Shown piece after piece: positions 54,984-63,863 of a stretch of 64,000 nucleotides of DNA. Position numbers and translations under genes: made by a program. The notes under the pieces are model-generated. The model had not been told where the DNA came from. It saw only the letters and a list, made by a program, of their open reading frames with translations, and did no database searches. Each line of letters opens with the position of its first letter. The first letter of the stretch is position 1. Source of the DNA: Xanthocytophaga flava (GTDB lineage Bacteria > Bacteroidota > Bacteroidia > Cytophagales > 172606-1); contig JASJOS010000023.1 of NCBI GenBank assembly GCA_030068525.1, forward strand, positions 48,848-112,847. Reading direction: 5' to 3'.

Positions 54984-55009
54984 AAAAAGCCTTCAGATGA
55001 AGGCTTTTT
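54984..55009. terminator. Bidirectional terminator between convergent genes
   Basis: AAAAAGCCTTCA and its exact inverted copy around GA, with an A-run and a T-run as the outer parts of the arms; lies between the PAP2 gene and the LytTR regulator gene. Confidence 0.85.
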
Positions 55010-55012
55010 GTT

Positions 55013-55699
55013 TTAGAGAATGTTTAAACGCTTCAGGAATGTATCTTTATAAGATGCTCCAATAGGAATATATTTTTTGTTAATTACAACTGACAAATCT
55101 TCAATAGATTCAATTTTTTCTGTGTTGATGATATAGGAACGGTGAATACGTGCAAATGAACCATCTGAAAGCTTTTTCTCAATCCCTTTCATGGTAGAGT
55201 GAACAATATATCGTGCTGTAGCAGTATGTAATATTACATAATCTGCTAACGCCTCTACATACAATAATTCTTTAAGGGTTATTTTTACAATCTTTGCATC
55301 TGTCTTAATGTACAGATCCTGGGATTGTCCATTCCCACCAGATTGAGCGTCAAATGAATCACGTACCTTTTCAACTGCCTTAAGAAAACGCGCATAACTG
55401 ATAGGTTTTACAAGATAATCAGCAATGCTATACTCAAATGCTTCAACGGCGTAATCAGCGCGGGAAGAAATGATAACTACCTGAGGTTTAGATGTCAATG
55501 ATTTTACTAGTTCCATTCCTGTCATCTCCGGCATCTCCACATCCAGGAAAATAAGATCTACAGCCGTTGTCTGAAGGGTGTTGGCAGCCTGAATAGCATC
55601 TGTACAGATGCCCACCAGGTTAAGAAATTGAGTTTGTTCAACGAAATGCCTGACTATAGCTCTGGACATTTCATCGTCATCCACGATAATACAATTCAT
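55013..55699 (-). CDS. LytTR family response regulator
   Basis: 228 residues from the ATG at 55699; a GTG seven codons earlier is also possible. The receiver domain has VDDDEM (7-9 acidic pocket), the phosphorylated Asp53 in IFLDVEMPEMTG, SSRADYAVEAFEYSIADYLVKP with the conserved Ser/Lys; then a LytTR DNA-binding domain (IKTDAKIVKITLKELLYVEA, FARIHRSYIINTEKIESIED). Its kinase is not adjacent; the kinases at 27065 and 49948 are HisKA type, whereas LytTR regulators usually pair with LytS/HisK_3-type kinases. Confidence 0.93.
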   Translation of the reverse strand: MNCIIVDDDEMSRAIVRHFVEQTQFLNLVGICTDAIQAANTLQTTAVDLIFLDVEMPEMTGMELVKSLTSKPQVVIISSRADYAVEAFEYSIADYLVKPISYARFLKAVEKVRDSFDAQSGGNGQSQDLYIKTDAKIVKITLKELLYVEALADYVILHTATARYIVHSTMKGIEKKLSDGSFARIHRSYIINTEKIESIEDLSVVINKKYIPIGASYKDTFLKRLNIL

Positions 55700-55945
55700 A
55701 GAATTATGTTTTTCTTCCACAGTTGGGTAAATTTCTTTCTATCAGTTTTATGTTTTTCCATAAACATAGGAGAAAACGCCATGCTGATAACACAGATAAA
55801 ATAGGATAATTAACCTGCCAGTAGAATGCTATGTCTCAAGTTTACATCAAAACTTTGAGTTACACAAATTAGATACTGTATCTGCTTGATAATCCGATTC
55901 TTACTCGGCAGCGAATAAGATGATTTTTTTATAAATTTAACAGTT

Positions 55946-56539
55946 TTATCGATAAGACCTTTGTATAATTTTCGTTAAATACTTACCAATGACATCAAAT
56001 TCAAGATTTACCAGATCACCTTTTTTTAAATTGTGAAAGTTGGTGTGTTCATAAGTATAGGGAATAATGGCTACCTGAAAGCTATCATCTTGTGAATTAA
56101 CTACAGTAAGGCTTACTCCATTGACACAAATTGAGCCTTTTTCTACAGTGATGTTACCCGTTTGTGCATCATATTGGAAGTCAAACAGCCAGCTTCCATC
56201 CATTGACTGTACATTGGTACAAGTAGCTGTTTGATCTACATGTCCCTGCACAATGTGCCCGTCAAAGCGACCATTCATTGGCATACAGCGTTCAAGATTT
56301 ACTTTGGTTCCAGGCTTCCACTGACCTAAATTGGTTTTGTCCAGTGTTTCCTGAATAGCTGTTACTGTATAATGCTCATCCCAAACCTGAGTTACTGTAA
56401 GGCAAACGCCATTGTGTGACAGACTCTGATCTATTTTTAGTTCTGAAGCCAGATGCGAATGCATGACAAAAGTGATGTTACTTCCTTCTTGTCTGCTTTC
56501 GGTTACTTCTGCCATTGCTTCAATAATTCCTGTAAACAT
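55946..56539 (-). CDS. ribE: Riboflavin synthase, alpha subunit
   Basis: 197 residues built of two similar lumazine-binding halves. MFTGIIEAMAEV is the classic start, followed by LSHNGVCLTVT in the first half and SICVNGVSLTVV in the second. It converts two molecules of 6,7-dimethyl-8-ribityllumazine to riboflavin. It is not clustered with lumazine synthase or ribD here; ribBA lies 3.2 kb away on the other strand. No FMN riboswitch is visible upstream. Confidence 0.95.
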   Translation of the reverse strand: MFTGIIEAMAEVTESRQEGSNITFVMHSHLASELKIDQSLSHNGVCLTVTQVWDEHYTVTAIQETLDKTNLGQWKPGTKVNLERCMPMNGRFDGHIVQGHVDQTATCTNVQSMDGSWLFDFQYDAQTGNITVEKGSICVNGVSLTVVNSQDDSFQVAIIPYTYEHTNFHNLKKGDLVNLEFDVIGKYLTKIIQRSYR

Positions 56540-56653
56540 AAGAAAACTGTTGATTATATATAAATAGCAAGGCGTATAATTATTGTTTTAATTTACTTAA
56601 AATAATGAGAAGTGTATATTCTTTATATACACAGTGCCCTGTTACTGTAGAAT

Positions 56654-57763
56654 TTATAATACACCTTTTGTACTGGGCAGACTTTCCAGATTTTTTATAT
56701 CTCTGGCTACTGCCATTTTAATGGATTTGGCGAATGCTTTGAAAATAGCTTCAATCTTATGATGTTCGTTGTCTCCTTCTACTTTAATATTCAGATTGCA
56801 TTTTGCTGTATCTGAAAAAGACTTAAAGAAGTGAAAAAACATCTCTGTTGGCATTTCCCCGATCTTCTCCCTTTTAAATTCTGCGTCCCAAACCAGCCAG
56901 GGACGTCCTGAAAAGTCAATTCCTACCTGAGCCAGGGCTTCATCCATGGGTAACAAGAATCCATAACGATTCGTGCCACGTTTATCTCCCAATGCTTTCA
57001 GGTATGCTTCGCCAAGTGCCAGCGCTGTATCTTCAATGGTATGATGTTCATCAATATGCAAATCACCTGCTACATGGATAGATAAATCTGCTCCCGAATG
57101 TTTAGCCAACTGATCCAGCATATGATCAAAGAACCCGATTCCTGTATGCATATCACTTTTACCTGTACCATCCAGATTCAGGCTGATGGTGATCTGAGTT
57201 TCTTTTGTATTGCGGGTAATTTCTGCCTTACGGGCTGGTAGCCGCAATAATTTATAGATTTCATCCCAGTTCTCAGTGCTTAGTTCTACAACAGGGTCTG
57301 TCTGGAACTGAGTGTCTGTACCAAAAAAGATAGCTTTAGTACCTAGGTTGTGGGCAAGTTTTACATCTGTTGATCTATCTCCGATAACATAGGAATTAGC
57401 CAGGTCATACTCACCTGTGAGGTATTCTGTGAGCATACCAATACCAGGCTTACGGGTAGGCAAGTTTTCATGATCAAAACTACGATCTACATGAATGGCT
57501 GCAAAATGGATATTTTCACCAGCCAATGTTTGCAACATTTTGTTATGAGCAGGCCAGAATGTATCTTCTGGAAAAGAAGCCGTTCCTAAGCCATCCTGAT
57601 TGGTCACCATAACGAGTATATAGTCTGTTTCTTCAGCAATCTTGCGCAGATTGCTGATTGCTTTTGGGATAAACTCAAGTTTTTCGAGAGAATCAATCTG
57701 GCGGTCGGGAAGTGGCTCTACGATAATAGTGCCATCACGGTCAAGGAAAAGTACTTTTTTCAT
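56654..57763 (-). CDS. hisB: Bifunctional histidinol-phosphatase / imidazoleglycerol-phosphate dehydratase
   Basis: 369 residues. The N-terminal HAD-type phosphatase (1-165) has VLFLDRDGTI (Asp8, Asp10) and KPGIGM with VIGDRSTDV. The C-terminal IGPD domain (about 170-369) has TGIGFFDHMLDQLAKHSG, DEHHTIEDTALALGEA and the C-terminal EGDNEHHKIEAIFKAFA metal-binding histidines. It catalyses the seventh and ninth steps of histidine synthesis. No other his gene is near, so in this organism hisB is separated from the rest of the pathway in this window. Confidence 0.95.
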   Translation of the reverse strand: MKKVLFLDRDGTIIVEPLPDRQIDSLEKLEFIPKAISNLRKIAEETDYILVMVTNQDGLGTASFPEDTFWPAHNKMLQTLAGENIHFAAIHVDRSFDHENLPTRKPGIGMLTEYLTGEYDLANSYVIGDRSTDVKLAHNLGTKAIFFGTDTQFQTDPVVELSTENWDEIYKLLRLPARKAEITRNTKETQITISLNLDGTGKSDMHTGIGFFDHMLDQLAKHSGADLSIHVAGDLHIDEHHTIEDTALALGEAYLKALGDKRGTNRYGFLLPMDEALAQVGIDFSGRPWLVWDAEFKREKIGEMPTEMFFHFFKSFSDTAKCNLNIKVEGDNEHHKIEAIFKAFAKSIKMAVARDIKNLESLPSTKGVL

Positions 57764-58008
57764 GTAATTGCAAAGGTCGGGTCAGAATTTGCTGCAAGTT
57801 TACAACAAAATAGTATCCAAAAAAAAGTAAAATCCAGTATCTCTGTCAGGGTATTTCAGATAGTATTTTGTGTAGGATAGTAGAGTTGAATCTCAGTATT
57901 TCCCATAAAAGAGAAAGATAGTGTCTGAACTTTTGGCAGGATTACCTTTTCTTGATTGAGTTCTATTTAATGCAAACCGAAAAGTAATCTCTCTGACAAG
58001 AATGGATA

Positions 58009-58035
58009 TTGGCGTTGCTTTTCCTTCTATCTTTG
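58009..58035 (+). promoter_or_regulatory. Candidate promoter of pabB (TTG ... TATCTTTG)
   Basis: TTG at 58009-58011 and TATCTTTG at 58028-58035 with a 16-nt spacer. The -7 box ends 4 nt before the pabB ATG, so if used, the message would be almost or completely leaderless. Confidence 0.45.
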
Positions 58036-58039
58036 TCAG

Positions 58040-59356
58040 ATGGAAACCAGAGTGTACCAGACATATTCTGTTAAGGATATTACAGGATTTTATTCATTGC
58101 AACAATTTTGTACGCAGGCATTGACATGGGCAGAGTCACAGGATTGTTTTCACTATTTTACAGATAACCAACTTGGTAGCCAGTATCCACATGGAGGATT
58201 CCGGAATATGCTTGCTGTGGGTGCAAAGGAGAGAATACCATTGCAGAAGGATCAGGTTTTTAGTGATATGCAGAAATATTTAATGACTGAAAAGAATGAC
58301 TGGATAATTGGTTTCTGGGGCTATGACCTAAAGAATGAGATAGAAGAGTTGCAAAGTCATAATTCAAATCCTTTTACGCTGCCTGATGCATTTTTTTATA
58401 TTCCTGAGATACTAATTTTCTTTGAAGATGACACTATTACAATAGCTTCATTTGATAATCTTAATCAGGTTTTACAAACTATTTTGTCTACTCCGATAGC
58501 TCAAAATTCTGGATTGAGTTTCAAAGGAGATATTCAGCAGCGAACCCCAAAGGAAAAGTACCTGGCTACGGTAGAGCAACTGAGAGAACATATCCTGGAT
58601 GGGGATATATATGAGATTAATTATTGTATGGAGTTCTTCTCTGAAAATGCAGTATTACAACCTCTGCAAGCCTATCAGGCTCTCAACACACTTTCCCCGA
58701 TGCCTTTTTCTGTTTACGGCAAAGTAGATACACACTATCTGTTATGTGCTTCTCCAGAGCGGTTTTTGAAGAAAGAGAGAAATAAACTTATTTCTATGCC
58801 AATTAAGGGGACCATACGGAGAGGAGTGTCACCTGACGAAGATGTGATATTAAAGGATCTACTACATACCAGTGTTAAGGAACGTGCTGAAAATATGATG
58901 ATTGTTGATCTGGTGCGTAATGACTTGGCCCGAAGTGCACGTTCTGGATCAGTAGTCGTAGAGGAGATGTTTGGCGTCTATACATTTGCAGCCTTACATC
59001 AGATGATTTCAACTGTGGTGGCAGAAATCCGTCCGGAAGTTGATACTATAGAGGCCATTCGGAATGCCTTTCCTATGGGTAGTATGACAGGAGCTCCCAA
59101 AATAAAAGCAATGGAACTGATTGATCAGTATGAAGATTTGAAACGAGGTTTGTATTCCGGAGCAGTAGGATATTTTACACCTGAGGGTGATTTTGATTTC
59201 AATGTGGTGATCCGAAGCATTCAGTATGATGTAACACAACACTATTTGTCTTTCTCTGTAGGGAGTGCAATTACCTATGATGCGATACCCGAACAGGAGT
59301 ATGCAGAGTGTTTGTTAAAGGCACAAGCTATGTATACAGTACTTACTGCCAGATAA
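58040..59356 (+). CDS. pabB: Aminodeoxychorismate synthase component I (PabB-like)
   Basis: 438 residues of the chorismate-utilising family. The catalytic core has the PabB-type PIKGTIRRG with Lys256 (anthranilate synthases have Ala at this place), then ERAENMMIVDLVRNDLAR, FGVYTFAALHQMISTV, MGSMTGAPKIKAMELID and the C-terminal SVGSAITYDAIPEQEY. It makes aminodeoxychorismate for 4-aminobenzoate and folate. The N-terminal domain is shorter than in E. coli PabB. Neither PabA nor PabC is adjacent or fused. Confidence 0.88.
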   Translation: METRVYQTYSVKDITGFYSLQQFCTQALTWAESQDCFHYFTDNQLGSQYPHGGFRNMLAVGAKERIPLQKDQVFSDMQKYLMTEKNDWIIGFWGYDLKNEIEELQSHNSNPFTLPDAFFYIPEILIFFEDDTITIASFDNLNQVLQTILSTPIAQNSGLSFKGDIQQRTPKEKYLATVEQLREHILDGDIYEINYCMEFFSENAVLQPLQAYQALNTLSPMPFSVYGKVDTHYLLCASPERFLKKERNKLISMPIKGTIRRGVSPDEDVILKDLLHTSVKERAENMMIVDLVRNDLARSARSGSVVVEEMFGVYTFAALHQMISTVVAEIRPEVDTIEAIRNAFPMGSMTGAPKIKAMELIDQYEDLKRGLYSGAVGYFTPEGDFDFNVVIRSIQYDVTQHYLSFSVGSAITYDAIPEQEYAECLLKAQAMYTVLTAR

Positions 59357-59574
59357 GAAGTATCTGAAAAACACGGGCATTGATTCAAAAAGCTCTCCAG
59401 TCATTAACAGGATATAATCATTGTTTAGCATAGGCATATAAAGCCAACACTTTTAGTGAATCAGTGCCACTTACCTGGTTGTTAGTTAGAAAATCGGATC
59501 TGTAGTGAACTTTACTAATTTATCCGGATGTTGAATGATATAGAAAACGTCAATCTTACACGAACCTGTCATCT

Positions 59575-59591
59575 GTACACTTAAAGTGTAC
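59575..59591. promoter_or_regulatory. 17-bp perfect palindrome upstream of ribBA, possible operator
   Basis: GTACACTT-A-AAGTGTAC is a perfect 8-bp inverted repeat 46 nt upstream of the -7 box of ribBA. Its size and position suit a dimeric regulator; no regulator is known from the sequence. Confidence 0.35.
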
Positions 59592-59636
59592 CTGAATAGT
59601 TCTAAGTTCCAAAGATCAGATATAGAAGGTTTCTTG

Positions 59637-59644
59637 TACCTTTG
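59637..59644 (+). promoter_or_regulatory. Candidate -7 element TACCTTTG for ribBA
   Basis: TACCTTTG matches TAnnTTTG exactly, 82 nt ahead of the ribBA ATG. Confidence 0.4.
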
Positions 59645-59726
59645 TTGCATTAGTCCGGTTTCAGTGTGAGAGAAAACGTGGAAAACTTTTGAATATACCC
59701 AAGTTATTTACATAATTTTTAGTCTA

Positions 59727-60977
59727 ATGAATACTATACCCACATCAGCAAACGGTGATATACAACTAGATACCATCGAAGAAGCTATTGAAGCCATTAG
59801 AAGAGGAGAGGTCATTATCGTTGTGGATGATGAAGATCGGGAAAATGAAGGGGATCTAATTTGTGCTGCTGAAAAGATAACACCAGAGATTGTAAACTTT
59901 ATGATTAAGGAGGCTCGTGGTTTGATGTGTGCGCCTCTGACTCAGGAACGCTGTACGGAACTGGGGCTGGAAATGATGGTTGGACGGAATACCGCTGTGC
60001 ATAGCACTCCATTTACAGTTTCAGTTGATTTACTGGGACATGGTTGTACTACAGGGATATCTGCCAGTGACCGTGCCAAGACTATCCAGGCTTTGGTTGA
60101 TCCAACCATTAAACCTGAAGAACTGGGACGTCCGGGGCATATCTTTCCGTTGAGAGCTATGCCTGGTGGAGTACTGCGTAGATCTGGACATACAGAAGCG
60201 GCAGTAGATTTTGCTCGCCTGGCAGGATTGCAGCCTGCCGGTGTGTTGATTGAGATCCTGAATGAAGATGGTACCATGGCCCGCTTACCTCAGCTTCGTA
60301 TAATGGCTGATAAGTTTAAATTGAAGCTGGTTTCCATTAAAGATCTGATTGAATACCGACTGGCAAAGGAAAGCCTGATTAAGCGGGAGATTGGAGTAGA
60401 TATGCCTACTGATTATGGTCATTTCGATCTGATTGCCTATCGTCAGGAAAATACGGGTGATCTGCATATGGCATTGGTAAAAGGACATTGGGAAAAAGAT
60501 GAACCAGTACTGGTACGTGTGCATTCGTCTTGTGTGACAGGAGATATCTTTGGGTCGTGCCGATGTGATTGTGGTGGTCAGTTGCACAGAGCTATGGCTA
60601 TGGTGGAAAAAGAAGGAAAAGGAGTCGTATTGTATATGAATCAGGAGGGGAGAGGAATTGGATTACTGAATAAACTGAAGGCTTATAAACTTCAGGAATC
60701 AGGTCGGGATACAGTACAAGCCAATCTGGAACTGGGCTTCAAGATGGATGAACGCGATTATGGTGTGGGTGCTCAGATTTTGCGTGATCTGGGGATTACA
60801 AAAATCCGTCTGATCTCCAATAACCCTAAAAAACGGGCTGCTCTGATTGGATATGGGTTGGAAATCGTAGAAAGAGTACCTATTGAGATTGAACCAAATC
60901 CACACAATGAAAGATACCTGGAAACGAAACGGGATAAAATGGGACACGAGATCCTGCAAAATGGATTGTCATTATAA
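59727..60977 (+). CDS. ribBA: Bifunctional 3,4-dihydroxy-2-butanone-4-phosphate synthase / GTP cyclohydrolase II
   Basis: 416 residues. The N-terminal DHBP synthase (about 1-210) has VVDDEDRENEGDLI, GHTEAAVDFARLAG and EILNEDGTMAR. The C-terminal GTP cyclohydrolase II (about 215-416) has the zinc-binding CVTGDIFGSCRCDCGGQ, VLYMNQEGRGIGLLNKL and RLISNNPKKRAALIGYG. It supplies both precursors of riboflavin from ribulose 5-phosphate and GTP. Stands alone, with a strong bidirectional terminator after it. Confidence 0.96.
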   Translation: MNTIPTSANGDIQLDTIEEAIEAIRRGEVIIVVDDEDRENEGDLICAAEKITPEIVNFMIKEARGLMCAPLTQERCTELGLEMMVGRNTAVHSTPFTVSVDLLGHGCTTGISASDRAKTIQALVDPTIKPEELGRPGHIFPLRAMPGGVLRRSGHTEAAVDFARLAGLQPAGVLIEILNEDGTMARLPQLRIMADKFKLKLVSIKDLIEYRLAKESLIKREIGVDMPTDYGHFDLIAYRQENTGDLHMALVKGHWEKDEPVLVRVHSSCVTGDIFGSCRCDCGGQLHRAMAMVEKEGKGVVLYMNQEGRGIGLLNKLKAYKLQESGRDTVQANLELGFKMDERDYGVGAQILRDLGITKIRLISNNPKKRAALIGYGLEIVERVPIEIEPNPHNERYLETKRDKMGHEILQNGLSL

Positions 60978-60993
60978 AAGATAGTTTTCAATA

Positions 60994-61035
60994 AAAATCA
61001 AAAGCCGAATGAAATTTCATTCGGCTTTTGATTTT
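60994..61035. terminator. Bidirectional terminator, 21-bp perfect palindrome
   Basis: Two exact 21-base inverted arms without loop bases (centre between 61014 and 61015), with A- and T-rich ends. Separates ribBA from the convergent small gene and overlaps that gene's stop codon by two bases. Confidence 0.85.
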
Positions 61036-61321
61036 ATGAAAGTAGAGCTTTTACAATCTGTTCCCATTCTTCTTTCAACGATACCTGAGGCATTTTTTTT
61101 CCGGCACGCGTATACCAATACTGGGCATTCCAGGAATCACCTTCTTTCCGATGCAGGTAGGCATGTATCCAGCAGTTAGTAGGACTATTGTTGACCTGAG
61201 CCATGTTATGGGCTGTTTCCCAATCTTCTTTTCCATCATACCAAAGTGCTTTCAGGGCATCATTTAATTCTGATGGCGGTTCTGAAGTAGAAAGAGAAGA
61301 TATAAATTCCTGATATATCAT
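61034..61321 (-). CDS. Conserved small protein of unknown function
   Basis: 95 residues. The characteristic stretches are ALKALWYDGKEDWETAHNMA, CWIHAYLHRKEGDSWNAQYW and YTRAGKKMP; I recall this pattern from a widespread short hypothetical protein whose function is not known. Probably helical, cytosolic, without signal peptide. Convergent with ribBA. Confidence 0.8.
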   Translation of the reverse strand: MIYQEFISSLSTSEPPSELNDALKALWYDGKEDWETAHNMAQVNNSPTNCWIHAYLHRKEGDSWNAQYWYTRAGKKMPQVSLKEEWEQIVKALLS

Positions 61322-61399
61322 AGCATCTTGTATAAGTATACCTTATTTGATCAGGCGAATATACTTTTTTTCTACTATCTACCCATTAGTCAGGTTGAT

Positions 61400-61969
61400 T
61401 TAATGATGATGCTTGTCATGTCCATACGCATGACCACGTGGGTGATGTTTATGCTTGTGGTGGTGATGATGATGATCATCTTCTTCTTCCTCAATAACAA
61501 GAGTTGGTTTGATGATGCGAATTTTAGGCAATACAATCACCTCATACTGATCGTAAAACACAACATACCGTACTACCTGTACCTGAGGCTTCTTTACGAC
61601 AATAAGCCATTTTTCGTTAACCAGTACCAGCTTTATTTTTTCTTTTTTGACTTTAGGACCTACTTTAATATTTACAGTCACCAAGGCTTCCTTGTCATCT
61701 ACTATTTTCTTATCCAGTACTTCTACTTCTACCTTTTCAGGCTTCACATCTTTGCGATAATCTTTCGCCTCTTTTTCTACTTTAACCAAGATTGGCTTAC
61801 TGTCTTCTGTAGACATTTCCTTCGCTTTTTCAAAATCATTATCCTCAATAGATCCGAAAAAGTCATCAATGGTTTTCACTGCTTGCTCTTCTTTGCTGGT
61901 TCGGCAGGCGGTCATTCCCCATATCGCCAGGCACAACATTGCCAAGGTAAAAATCTGTTTTTGAAGCAT
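61400..61969 (-). CDS. Lipoprotein with histidine-rich C-terminal tail
   Basis: 189 residues from the ATG at 61969, giving a type II signal peptide with Cys22 (GMTACRTSKEE); the frame is open further upstream but without signal character. The middle part (DDFFGSIEDNDFEKAKEMST, VLVNEKWLIVVKK) resembles NTF2-like DUF4878 folds of Bacteroidota lipoproteins. The last 30 residues contain 14 His, including six in a row, mixed with Lys, Asp and Glu, which could bind metal ions. A near -7 box (TATCTTCG, 61994-62001) lies upstream. Confidence 0.78.
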   Translation of the reverse strand: MLQKQIFTLAMLCLAIWGMTACRTSKEEQAVKTIDDFFGSIEDNDFEKAKEMSTEDSKPILVKVEKEAKDYRKDVKPEKVEVEVLDKKIVDDKEALVTVNIKVGPKVKKEKIKLVLVNEKWLIVVKKPQVQVVRYVVFYDQYEVIVLPKIRIIKPTLVIEEEEDDHHHHHHKHKHHPRGHAYGHDKHHH

Positions 61970-62315
61970 AGGTTTATAAAAAGTTATACAATGCGAAGAT
62001 AGAGGCTTACCTGCAGTGTTTTTATGGAAGTACACTGCAGGAATTACAGATGTAGGATTTCTCATACAGTTGATTCCTATAAAGGGATAATAAAGCAGTT
62101 ACGAGCCTGATAAAGAGATTACTAGATAGTAAAGGTGTGTAATGGGATGAATGCAGAAATGGTGGATTTGTTGTTATATGCAAATACTGGATATGTATTT
62201 CTTAAATATAGAAGATCTATTATCGAAAAAAGCCTGTTAAAGAAGATACCTTATAGGTAATCTTTCTTTAACAGGCTTTCTTGTGAATCTCTAGTTGTTA
62301 ATTTTGTTTTCTTAC
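61970..62315. other. Intergenic region of 346 nt
   Basis: Contains the TATCTTCG element for the His-rich lipoprotein and the terminator of the sugar dehydrogenase gene at 62227-62278; nothing else is seen. Confidence 0.5.
62227..62278 (-). terminator. Terminator of the sugar dehydrogenase gene
   Basis: On the minus strand a long stem (AAAGCCTGTTAAAGAAAGAT arm with two bulged bases on the other side) around TATAA is followed by a run of six T, 37 nt after the stop. Confidence 0.75.
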
Positions 62316-63557
62316 TTACTTCTTAGCAATCTGATACAGTCTTCCCTGATCTGTAACGGCATAGAGTGCGCCATCTTTTCCTTCTGTGATATCGCGGAAA
62401 CGCTGATTCTGATCTGCCAGTAGTCTTTCTTCACCTACTACCTTATTGTTTTCAATGACTAGTCTGACGATGTGCATGCCACTAAGCGCACCGATGAAAA
62501 GGTTATTTTTCCATTCAGGAATAGCTGTGCCACTATAGAAAGTGATACCACTTGGGGAAACTACAGGGTCCCAGTAATAAACAGGTTGTTCCAGACCTTC
62601 TTTTTGTTGAATAGCATCGCCTATTTTAGAGCCACTGTATTCAATCCCATAGGTAATAGTAGGCCAGCCATAGTTTTTGCCAGCTTCAACCCTATTAACT
62701 TCATCCCCACCTCGTGGGCCAAATTCTGTTTCCCACAGGTCACCGGTTTCCGGGTGGAAGGCCAACCCCTGTACATTGCGGTGTCCATAGGAATAAAGTT
62801 CCGGACGAGCTCCTGCTGTATTCGCAAATGGATTACCAGCGACAGGTTTTCCTTCTTTAGTGATCCGGATAATCTTACCCAATCCCGAATTAAGTTGTTG
62901 TGCCTGAGGCCGGGTTTGCAGATCCGAACGTTCACCTGTACTGATTACTATGTTATTGTCTTTGTCAAACAGGATTCTGCCACCATAGTGCAAGGTTCCA
63001 TTATAGGCAGGTGTAGCACGATAGATAACTGTTGCACCTTCTATTTTTGTTTCATCGGCAGATAATTTACCTTTTGCTACAGCTGTTAGATTGCCTTCCG
63101 GAAGAGGTTCTGAAAAGACCCAGTAAACCATTCGGTTCTGCGCAAAGTCCGGATCGACTCTAACTCCAAGCAATCCGCCTTGTCCATCAGGATTAACCTT
63201 GGGAAGTCCGGTAATAGGCTGACTCACTACCCCTGCATTGGTTGCGATACGCATCGTTCCAGCTTTTTCAGTGATCAGTAATCGTCCATCCGGAAGACTG
63301 GTTATTCCCCAAGGGTTCTTCAGGTCACTACTCAAAACCTTTCCTTCATAAGGAGTTTTTGTTACTCGACCAGCTATACGGGTTTGACCTGTAAAGGCTG
63401 GTTTATAGTCTGTGTTGGGAGCTTTGGTTTCCACCGGAGCAACTACACTGTCTGTTTTTGTGCTATCTTCTTGTGGTGTTTTCACACTTTCTGCTGTATT
63501 GTGTCCACACGAGGCTAGGGCAAGTAATGTGCTTGCCAGTATAATGGGTTTAAGCAT
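62316..63557 (-). CDS. PQQ-dependent sugar dehydrogenase family lipoprotein
   Basis: 413 residues. A lipoprotein signal (LALASCG, Cys17) and a Thr/Glu-rich linker lead into a six-bladed propeller of the GDH-B / aldose sugar dehydrogenase type: LKNPWGITSLPDGRLLITEK, GGLLGVRVDPDFAQNRMVYW, LHYGGRILFDKDNNIVISTG (with catalytic His region), YGHRNVQGLAFHP and EFGPRGGDEVN. It oxidises aldoses in the periplasm with PQQ as cofactor. The cofactor genes are not in the window. Confidence 0.9.
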   Translation of the reverse strand: MLKPIILASTLLALASCGHNTAESVKTPQEDSTKTDSVVAPVETKAPNTDYKPAFTGQTRIAGRVTKTPYEGKVLSSDLKNPWGITSLPDGRLLITEKAGTMRIATNAGVVSQPITGLPKVNPDGQGGLLGVRVDPDFAQNRMVYWVFSEPLPEGNLTAVAKGKLSADETKIEGATVIYRATPAYNGTLHYGGRILFDKDNNIVISTGERSDLQTRPQAQQLNSGLGKIIRITKEGKPVAGNPFANTAGARPELYSYGHRNVQGLAFHPETGDLWETEFGPRGGDEVNRVEAGKNYGWPTITYGIEYSGSKIGDAIQQKEGLEQPVYYWDPVVSPSGITFYSGTAIPEWKNNLFIGALSGMHIVRLVIENNKVVGEERLLADQNQRFRDITEGKDGALYAVTDQGRLYQIAKK

Positions 63558-63588
63558 TGTACTTGTTTTAGGTTGAAAGATTGTTTTT

Positions 63589-63596
63589 CAAAAATA
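63589..63596 (-). promoter_or_regulatory. Candidate -7 element TATTTTTG for the sugar dehydrogenase gene
   Basis: Minus-strand TATTTTTG matches TAnnTTTG, 31 nt upstream of the ATG at 63557. Confidence 0.4.
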
Positions 63597-63760
63597 GATC
63601 TTTATCTATAGTATGACTAATACATACGTTTTTTTGTTGATAACGTTTTTATTGATTTATGATATATCAATAGTCTGATATAAAGTTGCGTTGTAAGAAA
63701 GCAAAAAGTGTACTCATTTTTGGGTTCTCTAGTTCCTTTAGAACGTCATCAAGCATGTAA

Positions 63761-63812
63761 AAAAACAACTCTGAGTCTTTGTATATATATACAAAGACTC
63801 AGAGTTGTTTTT
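63761..63812. terminator. 26-bp perfect palindrome, terminator of the SusD-like gene
   Basis: 52 bases form a perfect inverted repeat centred at 63786/63787, with A-run and T-run ends and an AT-rich core that would form the loop. It lies 51 nt after the stop of the minus-strand gene at 63864. Confidence 0.8.
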
Positions 63813-63863
63813 ATCTATATAAGAATATAGGTGAGATCAATTAGTGAAGATGATCATCTCCTT

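Larger units (their letters stand above)
59357..59726. other. Intergenic region of 370 nt upstream of ribBA
   Basis: Contains the palindrome at 59575-59591 and the -7 element at 59637. No FMN riboswitch core or small gene was recognised. Confidence 0.55.

Noticed and set aside
59357..59726. FMN riboswitch upstream of ribBA
   Set aside because: The conserved aptamer strings and junction pattern are not visible.
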